Assembly: GCA_948567375.1 (NCBI GenBank)
Contig: OX419757.1
Span: 6,138,001-6,202,000 of the forward strand
Direction: 5' to 3'
Origin: Lunularia cruciata
Lineage: Eukaryota; Streptophyta; Marchantiopsida; Lunulariales; Lunulariaceae
Length of the DNA: 64,000 nt
Positions 43,596-52,366 of this stretch are shown here, piece after piece. The notes under the pieces were generated by a model, which was not told the DNA's origin, ran no database searches, and saw nothing but the letters and a program-made list of their open reading frames with translations. Position 1 is the first letter of the stretch; the number at the start of each line of letters is the position of its first letter. The translations under genes and the position numbers were made by a program.

Positions 43596-44251
43596 TGTCA
43601 TAGTGACTGTGCCACTGTTATCTATACACATGTAGCTTTGGCTAGTAGAGGCACTTTAATCCCATTCTTGGTGATCCTGGTAGCTTAGGACTTAGATACG
43701 AACTACTCTTATGTCAAATGCCAAATGATGGCAGAGTCAGTCCCGTGTTGTGTTATGAGATGGAGGGTTTTCGTTTAGATTTCTTGTGATTGGATCCACT
43801 CCATTCTCTGCTTCCTGTTTGTGCACCACATTTGTGTGAGGTGCCCTGACTTTTGAGCGTTGGTGCTCTGGTGTGCTCTCGGTGGTGAGGCTGGAGTGAT
43901 GACCAGTCAGACTACCTTTGTTTCTCTCCGGTGAGGCAGGAAGTGATGACCTGCAGACCGTGAGAGTGCGTGTTATGATGGCAGGTTACAGGTTGCCTTT
44001 CCCCTAGTGTAGTTATCTCGGTTAGAGTTACATTAGTGGGTGGTGTCTAGTTGGTGTTGGCACGCGGTGGTATTGGCACTTGGTGGGATACTTGCGGTTG
44101 CGACTTGCGGTTGCAGTTGGTGGTTCGGGTTTGCTGTTGCAGTTACGTGGTCACGACGGAGTTCTTTGGAGATTCCAGAGGAGTTAGCCCTGCAGTACGC
44201 AGTGGGTTTACTCGGAGTGGTGCTCGGTATCAGCCTGTATCTCAGGTCCCA

Positions 44252-45964
44252 ATGAGGGAGGAGATTGACTCTAAGTTGGAGTTCGACACAGGAGCTGATT
44301 CAGTTGAGAGTGCACTTGGTGTGTCCGCACCGTTGTTGTGGGACATGGACGAGATTTATGGGGCCTCCAAAAGCCCTAGGCGTTACTCTGGTACAGTGGG
44401 TACCATTGAGTTGGATGACTTCATACAGGAGTTTGATAGTTGGTGTGATCTGCAGTAGATGCGGAACCCGACTTTGTTCACACCTTTCATGGCATGGAAG
44501 GAGTTGTTTCAGCACTTGAAGGGTCCACCGATGGACGACTAGCATGAGTTCAAGAGAGCTCATTTGGAGGAGATTGAGTTATGGAGACAGTATTGGTTTC
44601 CACACTATGTCTCCATCACTTCAGGTTTGGTGGCCAGGAGTAGGTCGGCTCTACCTACGAGTTCTAGCTCAAGTAGTGTTGGTGGAGCTAGTGGAGGTGC
44701 ACTAGCTAGAGATAGTGCTACTACGAGTGGAGGTACCGCTGCAGGAGGTGGTGTGGTACCGGGGTTTAACCCCATGGTTGAGTTATTCCTATGTTTGAGG
44801 CAGAACTACCAAGGAGTGCGGACTGACAAGCTGAGGAGCTTGCAAGAGTTCCAGCGGAAGGCTGGAGAGAGCTTACGCGAGACATACACTCGCATGAGGC
44901 GGCTGATCAATTTCACTCAGGGAGTTACTGAGGCCCAGGCAGTCCAGTTTTGGTATGGGATACTAGACAGGGAGTTGCGACGTAGAGTTCGTGATGCTAC
45001 GTTGTTGCAGGCTACTTCGCCCACTTTGGCAGTAGTCTTTGGTTTGGCTGAGCGTATTGAGCTCAACATGGTGGAGGAGAGAGTGGTGACAACAAGATTT
45101 GGTAGAGAGACCTCATCCACGGTTGTGACTTCTTCTAGAGTGCAGCAGAGTGCACCACGCCCAGTTGGTTTTTGAGGACAGGGTGGACAGCCCAGATCCT
45201 ATGGAGTGAGTGGAGGGCCTAGTGGAGTTAGACCCTTACCCTCATTTTCGGGTCAGCAGCAGCCAGTGAGTGGTGGTGTTGCTTGTTGGACTTGTGGTGG
45301 ACCTCACCATAGGAGAGAGTGTACTCAGGGCAGCGGACCTGATACCTCTGGTGCATCACAGCTAGCACAGAGGTAGTGTGAGCATTGCCACAGATTTGGT
45401 CACACTAGTGACTGGTGTTTTGACCTACACCCGGAGTTACGGAGTGGTAGGGCTGCTATGGCAGGTAGTAGAGGAGCTCCAGTTCATGGAGGACGAGGTG
45501 GTAGAGGTGGTGGTAGAGGATCTACACCTAGTAGGGGTGCAGTACCTGCCCTTACTTTTGACACAGCTATGGCTACTCGGATTGAGTAGTTGGAGCAGAG
45601 ATTGGCTAGTATGGCTATTGCTCAAAGGAGATCAGATTCGGGTGCTGAGGCTTCCACCTCATATGCTGGTGATAGAGATGCTTTGGACTTCATGTGTGGA
45701 GCAACACAGGTGGATGCATCTGCAACAGTGACTAGGAGTGCAGTATGTGCTCCAGAGCCTAGAGGAGCATCAGTGGAGTTGGACCCATAGAGAGGAGAGG
45801 TTGGGAGACAGGTCAGACTTCCCCAGTCTTTCACGCTATCTGAGGCATTGCAGACGACATCCATGGTTCCTAGACGTCCCAGTGCAGGTGTGGTAGGTGG
45901 TGATGGAGTACCTGCTAGTCAGCCACCTGCTGCTAGTCAGCCACACAGACTGAGTCTAGCATGA
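44252..45964 (+). pseudogene. Gag of element E, two zinc knuckles, six C-to-T-type stops
   Basis: The start Met at 44252 (MREEIDSKLEF) opens a frame with capsid-like helices ('IELDDFIQEFDSWCDLQ', and later 'LRSLQEFQRKAGESLRETYT' near 44830-44890). Two nucleocapsid knuckles follow: CWTCGGPHHRREC (near 45288) and CEHCHRFGHTSDWC (45377-45418). A Gly/Arg-rich stretch (GGRGGRGGGRG) comes next. In-frame stops are TAG at 44456, 44540, 45374, 45587 and 45788, and TGA at 45173, most at positions where Gln or Arg fits. The terminal TGA 45962-45964 overlaps the pol ATG at 45961. Confidence 0.82.
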
Positions 45965-47040
45965 TGTTGGGGGCGGCTCAGCTGATTATGCGGCATCCTT
46001 TATTTTCAGCCAGTGACATGTTTACATTGGGAGTTGACCTAGCCCCAGTGTTCCGGTTGGCTGCCATGTTGTGTGAGAGTAGGGATGGTGCAGTTCCTAC
46101 TACTAGAGCAGAGGTGGTTGGTAGTGGAGCTGACTTGGTTGAGGAGCATGGGATCCGTTCAGCGACCAGTGGTTTATGGCAGGCAGCAACGGCTAGACTG
46201 GAGGAGTTGCCAGCTAGACCGGCCTTTGAGAGAGCGCGGTTTACACCTGGTGTTGTTCTATTGGATAACCAGAGGGGGATCTTTTGTTTAGTGGGACCTT
46301 CAGGGAAGGTCTATACACCACAGAGAGTCTTGTTAGACTCTGGTGCGCAGCCCCTTATGTTGGGGAAGGCTGCAGTTGTCGGTCTGGAGTTACAGAAGAC
46401 CGATGTGGAGAGGTGTCCATTTTAGATCCAGACATCTCTTGGTGGTGGTTCGACACAGTACATCACACGTGGAGAGCTTGTTGTCCAAGTTCAGCCTGGT
46501 CATCCGACTGATAGCTCGGTGGTGAGAGCTCAGGCTATTGCGACGATAGCTGAGTCATATGATGTGCTAGTTGGGGGAGCAGTGTTATACCCTATGGGTT
46601 TCAGCATTGACTATTGGGAGGAGACAGCCTCTTATAGACCTGGTTGGCAGTCTGGTGAGGGACGGGTATGTCGCCTACCAGTACGCTTCAGTAGTGGCAG
46701 TCTTGGCTCACTACAGTCCGGGACCATGGCAGCATCAGTTTTAGCTTTCAGCGGTGCAGTTACTTGGCCTGGTGACTTGTTGGAGGGGAACGCCCATGCA
46801 GAGGATACTCCAGTACCAAAGGAGATCACTCGGCTATGGAGTACGAGTGGGATTGTTCCATCCACCTTGGATGTTCCATTGTGGAGTTCAGAGGAGGCAT
46901 TGCAGCAACATGCAGATCAGTTGGTGCAGCAGGCTTGGAGTGGAACCTTCGTACCATCAAGGGATGAGTGTGAGGATGAGCCTCCTGAGGCGATTGCTTT
47001 GACACCTCTGGATACCACACTCATTGCTTGGCAGTACCCA
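45961..47040 (+). pseudogene. E pol N-terminus: aspartic protease and spacer
   Basis: The frame begins ATGATG at 45961 in the -1 frame relative to gag. The retropepsin active site is VLLDSGAQPLML, with Asp at 46336, Ser at 46339 and Gly at 46342, intact. A TAG at 46423 follows 'VERCPF'. The second half reads 'VLVGGAVLYPMGFSIDYWEE', with the hydrophobic-Gly block expected near the protease C-terminus. A spacer of about 130 residues, acidic and Trp-containing, leads into the methyltransferase at 47041. The protease would cleave the polyprotein in the particle. Confidence 0.8.
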
Positions 47041-48060
47041 GTAGAGGGGATATGCCTATTGGAATTGTTTGGTGGGATCAGCACCGGACTAGCTGCGGTG
47101 TTACAGGCGGGTATTGGAGTACAGAGGTACTTGTATGTAGAGAGAGATGAGAGTGCTAGGCGAGTCTCTCTACATCATGTGGCACACTTGGCCTATCGGT
47201 ATCCGGAGTTATTACCGATGTCAGCAGTTAGAGGTTACCAGAAGGCCTTACCAGGAGACATTTCCTTATTGGGGGCGCATGACCCAGAGAGACATGGGCC
47301 TATTCACTTGGTGATTTCTGGATGGCCATGTCAGGGACATTCACGTGCGGGCCGTGGTTTGGGTCTTCAGGATCCTCGTTCTGGTGTGTTTTGGGAGATG
47401 TTACGGATATTATGACATCTCTAGGTTCATCAGTCTGTTTCTCCAGCTTACCTTCTGGAGAATGTTCCTTTGTTGGGTAATTCTCGCACCAGAGTGGTGG
47501 CGAGTACACATCAGGTCCATTCTTGGATGGGACCTACTGTATTGTTAGATGCAGCCAGAGTGGGATCACGAGCTCATCGTCTTCATCTTTGGTGGACAAA
47601 CCTCTTACCCAGAGAGGTTCTACAGCGTGCTTATGATGGGATTCAGCGACTGGACCACATTCTTCTTGATGATATCTTGGATGTTGGGCGTCAGTCTCAG
47701 ACAGTGGTAGTAGCTGATAGGTCACCTATGGCAGTGGTGAACCTAGTTGGACAGCCTAGAGCTGCATTTCCTACAATCATGAGTTTCCCAGGCTCTCATG
47801 CTTTTCGAGAGGGAGGACTTGGACTTGTTTGGGACTCACAGTTACAACAGTTGGTGGAGCCCAATGCTGATGAGAGAGAGCGGGTGATGGGTTTTCGCAC
47901 CGGTATTACCGTTGTTCCAGCAGTGTCAGAGGCATCCAAGTATCAGGTGTTAGGTCAGGCTATGGACTTGAACCGTTTGACCTGGATTGTGAGCCTTGGT
48001 TTGGCAGAGCAGCGTAGGATGCGCTTGATAGGCATCACCACTCGGACACTTGTGAGCCCT
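47041..48060 (+). pseudogene. C5 cytosine DNA methyltransferase domain (DNMT3-like) in E pol
   Basis: Family role: transfers methyl from S-adenosylmethionine to cytosine C5. Motifs seen, in order: I, LLELFGGISTGLAAV (FGG at 47068-47076, cofactor loop); II, YVERDES (47134-47154); IV, LVISGWPCQGHS with the catalytic Cys at 47329-47331; VI, LLENVPLLG with Glu-Asn-Val at 47458-47466; VIII, VGSRAHRLHLWWTNL (47560-47604); IX/X, ERERVMGF near 47872-47895 and KYQVLGQAMDLNR (47938-47976). The order is unrearranged, unlike plant DRM enzymes; 'GISTGL', 'AHRxxxxWxNL' and 'EREXXXGF' favour DNMT3 type. Two stops (TGA 47413, TAG 47422) fall between motifs IV and VI. It is in frame with protease and RT. Confidence 0.85.
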
Positions 48061-49146
48061 GTGCCTATCGAGACGATTCAGGCACATGCTGGGGGCGATG
48101 GACCGAGTGGACATGGTATTCTTGGGACACATCCAGTAGCTACTAGGGAGAGTGGTCTACTTGGAGTCCATCCAGGTGAGCGTGGGCTACTTGGATTACA
48201 CCCTTGGTCCACATGGGATGCAGCCAGATGACGTATGGAGCTTGCAGCCAGAGTGGAGGGAGTTTTTCACACAGAGGTTGGGACCTCTAGTGGTCGGGAG
48301 CATGACACCATTGCTCCCAAGAGCCCAGTGTAGCAGCCAGTCAGTACGTCTTCCACTCCTACTACAGTTACAAAGGATACTTGGGAGCCAGATCTTGGAC
48401 CCAAGCTTACTGGAGAGGAAAGACGGAGGGTTTGGAGGTTCTTGAGGAGTCACACGAGTTGTTTTGCCTTCAGTATGAAGGATTTGGGTGCTCTGAAGGG
48501 ACCTGGTATACGGATTGAGCTGACTAGCGACACACCTGTTTTCCGACGTCCTTATCGATATAGTGAGATGGAGAGGACATTGATTCAGAGCCGGAGTAGT
48601 GACCTTTTTGAGGCTGGTTTGGTAGAGATTTCACATGGAGAGTATGCATCAGCGACAGTGATGCCAGCCAAGAAGGATATGCATGGCAACTATACAGATA
48701 GGTGGATGTGTAGAGATTACCGTCCTATCAACCGACAGACCAGGGCTGATCGGTATGCCAAGCCTACACCGGAGGAGATTTTTGATGCGATTGGGCATGC
48801 AAAGGTCTTCAGTACTTTGGATCTTCGAGCGGGATATCATCAGTTGCCGATCAAGGAGGAGGATAAGTCCAAGACAGCATTTTGGGCTATTGATCCTCAC
48901 GGCAAGGATGTGTTATATCAGTGGAGGTTCTTACCATTTGGGTTAAAGAACGCTCCTGCTGAGTTCCAGAGGGTCATGGATAGGATCCTAGCTGGATTGG
49001 ATTTTGCTCGGTGCTACCTTGATGACATTTTGGTTTATACCACTACTGTGGAGGAGCATGAGAGACAGTTGTTGGAGGTGTTTGAGAAGTTGAGATCTCA
49101 TGGACTCAAACTACATCCTGGGAAGTGTAGGTTCTTCCATGAGTAG
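48061..49146 (+). pseudogene. E linker and reverse transcriptase
   Basis: The linker (48061-48440) contains three G-I/L-L-G-x-H-P motifs and stops TGA 48229 and TAG 48331. RT starts near 48442: 'KGPGIRIELTSDTPVFRRPY', 'STLDLRAGYHQLPIKEEDK', 'FLPFGLKNAPAEFQRVMD' and an intact active site YLDD at 49015-49026 (RCYLDDILVY). 'LKLHPGKCRFFHE' precedes a TAG at 49144, where related proteins usually have a Gln or similar residue before 'VEYLGH'. Apart from the stops all catalytic blocks are intact. Confidence 0.88.
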
Positions 49147-49830
49147 GTTGAGTATTTGGGTCACACTATCTACCCCGGAGGACTTGGTGTCCAACAGACC
49201 AAGGTGGAGGCTATTGCACGTATTCCTCGGCCTACGGATGTGAGCAGAGTGCGAGCATTCCTTGGGTTAGCGAACTTCTACCGCTGCTATGTTAGAGGAT
49301 TTAGTGCCATTGCCAAGGCCTTGACAAAGCTGACCAAGCTTACACAAGAGTGGTGTTGGGGAGATGAGCAGGAGAGAGCTTTTGTAGAGCTCAAGGAGAG
49401 GTTGACATCTGCTCCTATTTTGAGGAGACCGATCAGGGGACGACCATTTCAGGTTCACACTGATTGGAGTATGTTGGGGCTTGGAGCGGTGCTCACCCAG
49501 CGTGATGATGAGGAGAAGGAGTTTGTGGTGGCCTATGCTAGTCGCTCCAACAATTCAGCAGAGGCGAAGTATAGTTCATATGAGGGAGAGTGCTTGGCAG
49601 CAGTTTGGGCAATAGCACATTTCCGATGTTACCTATTTGGTAACCCCTTCACTCTCATCATTGATCATCAGCCGCTGAAGTGGTTGATGGAGTCCGACAA
49701 GCTTTCAGGGAAGCTTGCACGATGGGCTCTGATTTTACAGGAGTATGATTTCACGGTTGTTCACAGACCTGGAGTGGTGAACCGTGATGCAGATGGGTTG
49801 AGTAGAAACCCATGTCCCAGCCAGCAAGAT
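49147..49830 (+). pseudogene. E RNase H and RT connection
   Basis: In the same frame after the TAG: 'VEYLGHTIYPGG', 'RVRAFLGLANFYRCYVRGFS', then RNase H with the first Asp in HTDWSMLGLG (Asp at 49462), YEGECLAAVW and IIDHQPLKWL. It ends 'VVNRDADGLSRNP', the standard RNase H terminus. No stop lies within it. It would degrade the template RNA after first-strand synthesis. Confidence 0.88.
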
Positions 49831-50245
49831 CAGACCGGAGCACGTTGGCATGGTGAGACAGATGAGGAGATGGTGCCAGGTTGGCATGCATCGGCCTTTC
49901 TGTGTATATTTGCAGAGACTTTGGTGGTATCTCTCTCAGCGCATACAGGAGGAGTTATTGAGGTCACAGATCCAGAGAGTGAAGATATTGGTACAGTTCA
50001 GTGAGACATTCATGATGATGTCTTAGTGATGGACTATCTTTGCATTGGTGTTGTGGGTGGCAAAGTTGTGGCCAAGGAGAGAGACCGTGTTCTTCAGCAA
50101 GCCAGACGGTTCAGATTGGAGGGTAGACACCTTTTGCGTGTATGGGAGGATGGTAGAGTGCAAGTAGTACCACTTCCATCACAGAGACCACAGTTGGTCC
50201 GTCATGCTCATGAGGAGCTAGGACATTTTGGAGTAAAGCGTACAT
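49831..50245 (+). pseudogene. E integrase N-terminus, truncated by A6
   Basis: A spacer of about 60 residues is followed by TGA at 50002 and 'DIHDDVLVMDYLCIGVVG'. Then comes the start of the zinc-binding region, 'QLVRHAHEELGHFGVKRT', with the H...H pair. The sequence is interrupted at 50245 before the Cys pair. The integrase catalytic core and any C-terminal targeting domain are therefore unknown for this copy. Confidence 0.8.
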
Positions 50246-50857
50246 TGTGACAACCCGGAAAATATCACTTTTGCGGTAATCGGGTAAGTAAAGTTCGTTC
50301 CCGTAGAGATACGAGTCAGAATTGGTCAAATACAAAGCAAAGTAACAATTTCAGTTCTTCTTGGTTGCGTCTTTAATCTCTCAGGTAGAAACCACACCCA
50401 CAAGAGAGTAACAAGCACTGACTCGCAGTCTTGTCACAAATTAACACTCCTTAATCACAACTCCATCAAATCTTTCCAAACAATCTTGATTGTGATGATT
50501 CAGGCTCTCCCGAAAATGGCACTTCACTACAAAATGACTTCGCCTCAGAATTGTGTTCCACCCTTCCACTGAAGGCACAACTTCCTCGATCAAAATTGCT
50601 TCACATCAACTTCACACTGCACTCACAAATGCAAAATACTACCAACACTACAATTCCTCTCAGATCTGTCAAGGCATTGCTTTGATTGCACTTCACTCAG
50701 GATCACACACACAGAATGAAGATCAAGGCTGTGGAATCCAACATCCAACAAGCACTCTGACTTGCACTTTGAATTTCTCCAAACACTCACAAACACAATT
50801 GCGAAATTGATACTCGGAATCAAGCTCAAGCGACGAGCACTGCTTCACAGCACTTCA
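50246..50857. mobile_element. Family A unit, copy A6 (left 612 bp only)
   Basis: It starts TGTGACAACCCGG after TACAT in E integrase and follows the A3 left arm up to 'gcactgcttcacagcacttc'. Then it passes directly into the end of element D pol. The rest of A6, the remainder of E and the 3' end of D are missing, so this is a second deletion-type junction. Confidence 0.8.
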
Positions 50858-52366
50858 CAGCTTCCAATATCTCCGAACTCTCCACCCGTTTACTCGAGTG
50901 GCAAAAGGATTACCTTCCAAATCGACTAGTTGCATGGATCCATTTTTGTAAAGATGACGAACTTGATAGGGACCCATCCATCGCAAATGCAACTTGCCTG
51001 GAAAAAATGTTCGGCGATTATCATATAACAAAACCAAATCCCCTTCTCGTACAGTCACAGGCTTGATTCTCTGATCGTGCCTGACTTTTTGCTGTGCTTG
51101 TACTTCTTTTGTGGTTTGCATTGCATCGTCTCTTTTCTCTTCTAACCACATCAGTTGATGAATCCAAAGATCCTGACTTTCCTCTTCCGACATTCGTTCT
51201 TCGCACAGGACTCGATAAGTCGGAACTTCAAATTCAACTGGCAGTATGGGGTGCAAGCCATATGTCAAGAAGTATGGGGTTTGTTTGGTTGTAATCTTCT
51301 TTGTTGTCCGATAGGCCCATAACGCGGCTGGTAATTTTGTATCCCAGTCATAGGCATAATTGACAGTCACCTTATTCAAAATTTTACAAAGTAACCCATT
51401 CGCTTTTTCCGTTAAGCCATTCGCTTTTGGGTTATAAGGAGTCGTCTTCCGATGTTTAATCTGAAAATACTTGGTTAACTCCTCCATTACAGAGTTCAAA
51501 AAATGTGTTCCTCGGTCACTGACCAATTCCAGAGGACACCCATATCGGGAGATGATGTTTCGAAAGAAAAATTCCGCCACAGTTTCAGCATCATCTCTGC
51601 GAGTTGCTTCCGCTTCAACCATCTTGGTAGCGTAATCAGTGCAAACCAAAATATATTGCTTTCTTGTGACTCGGGTTACTGGTTGAATGGGACCCACAAA
51701 ATCAATCCCCCATTTCTCAAAGGGGGCCAAAGGCAAAATTGGTTTCAAAGGCCATTGAGAAGTGGCCGTCGGCTTCCCCGTTCTCTGACACGCATCACAG
51801 CTTCGAATATGAGCATGTACATCTTTGTACATTGTAGGCCACCAATACCCTGCCGAAAGAATTTTCTTTACAGTGTTCTTCAGAGCATAGTGTCCTCTCG
51901 ATGCCTCGGAGTGTAAAGATTCAATTACTCCTCCTACTTCGTATGACTCCAAGCATTGCCGAAGTACTTCGTCTTCGCCCATCTTAAATAAAATGTTGTG
52001 TTTAAGCTGGTACGGCCCCATTTTCCGGAGAAAGACTGCCCGCTGTTCCGGATCCATCTCCTCAGGACAATGGAGAGTATTCAGATAATTATATTCATCT
52101 GCATACCTCGTACTTCTCATTGCTGATAAGTGATACAACTCTTCGTCAGGGAACCGATTGTCAATTTCCCACTCCTGGTCTTGAGTGTCTAACCTGGACA
52201 GGAAGTCCGCATTCGAATGCGAAGTTCCCTTCCTCACTTGTACAGTATACGTGGACTCTTGTAATAACAAGATCCATCTTGCAATTCGTCCCGATAAATC
52301 TGCCTTCTTGACCAGCTGTTGCAATGCATAATGGTCAACATAGAAGACAAACTCATACCCTAACAA
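50855..52366 (-). CDS. D pol: RNase H end and integrase (503 codons, open)
   Basis: Open to the natural stop TGA at 50855-50857. Residues 1-60 are the end of RNase H ('FYVDHYALQQLV' and 'SHSNADFLSRL'). Integrase has the zinc region with H152, H159, C190 and C193, and a catalytic triad D222 (GIDFVGP), D284 (VSDRGTHF) and E320 (NGLTEKAN) with 35 residues between the last two. The C-terminal part has 'LHLRWMGPYQVRHLYKNGSM', a typical tail. The Met at 52366 is only the first in frame after a 1-base frameshift in RNase H, so the true product is fused to the upstream frame. Confidence 0.9.
   Translation of the reverse strand: MLGYEFVFYVDHYALQQLVKKADLSGRIARWILLLQESTYTVQVRKGTSHSNADFLSRLDTQDQEWEIDNRFPDEELYHLSAMRSTRYADEYNYLNTLHCPEEMDPEQRAVFLRKMGPYQLKHNILFKMGEDEVLRQCLESYEVGGVIESLHSEASRGHYALKNTVKKILSAGYWWPTMYKDVHAHIRSCDACQRTGKPTATSQWPLKPILPLAPFEKWGIDFVGPIQPVTRVTRKQYILVCTDYATKMVEAEATRRDDAETVAEFFFRNIISRYGCPLELVSDRGTHFLNSVMEELTKYFQIKHRKTTPYNPKANGLTEKANGLLCKILNKVTVNYAYDWDTKLPAALWAYRTTKKITTKQTPYFLTYGLHPILPVEFEVPTYRVLCEERMSEEESQDLWIHQLMWLEEKRDDAMQTTKEVQAQQKVRHDQRIKPVTVREGDLVLLYDNRRTFFPGKLHLRWMGPYQVRHLYKNGSMQLVDLEGNPFATRVNGWRVRRYWKL

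Larger units (their letters stand above)
42339..44251 (+). repeat. Putative 5' LTR and leader of E
   Basis: It starts TGTCACGCCATTTG, a common form of LTR start, after 'aaatagg'. No copy is available for comparison and no clear primer site was found, so the LTR/leader border is unknown. It contains short repeats (43188-43330) and a tRNA-like segment (43515-43595). A gag-frame extension with Met at 44051 is open to 44252, but its composition is unlike gag, so I prefer the Met at 44252. Confidence 0.5.
42339..50245 (+). mobile_element. Element E: gypsy retrotransposon encoding a DNA methyltransferase
   Basis: The order on the plus strand is a 1.9-kb LTR/leader, gag with two zinc knuckles (44252-45964), and pol (45961-50245) with protease, C5 DNA methyltransferase, RT, RNase H and the integrase zinc region. 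It is cut at 50245 by A6, so the integrase core and 3' LTR are absent. Gag and pol each keep one frame with no indels; 13 stops are all TAG or TGA. The sense strand is visibly more G-rich than neighbouring elements. The left boundary is put at TGTCACGCC (42339), but no second LTR is available to confirm it. Confidence 0.85.

Noticed and set aside
44051-44251. N-terminal extension of E gag from Met 44051
   Set aside because: Open, but Trp/Cys-rich composition is unlike gag and it sits in the G-rich leader; Met 44252 fits better.
46519-47415. Independent host methyltransferase gene
   Set aside because: The frame is continuous with protease upstream and RT downstream, with no promoter or intron signs, so it is part of the element polyprotein.
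50553-50810. 85-90 codon plus-strand frame present in A1, A2, A3, A4 and A6
   Set aside because: The opposite strand is open across the same stretch in each copy and the DNA itself is conserved as LTR-like sequence, so openness alone does not show coding.
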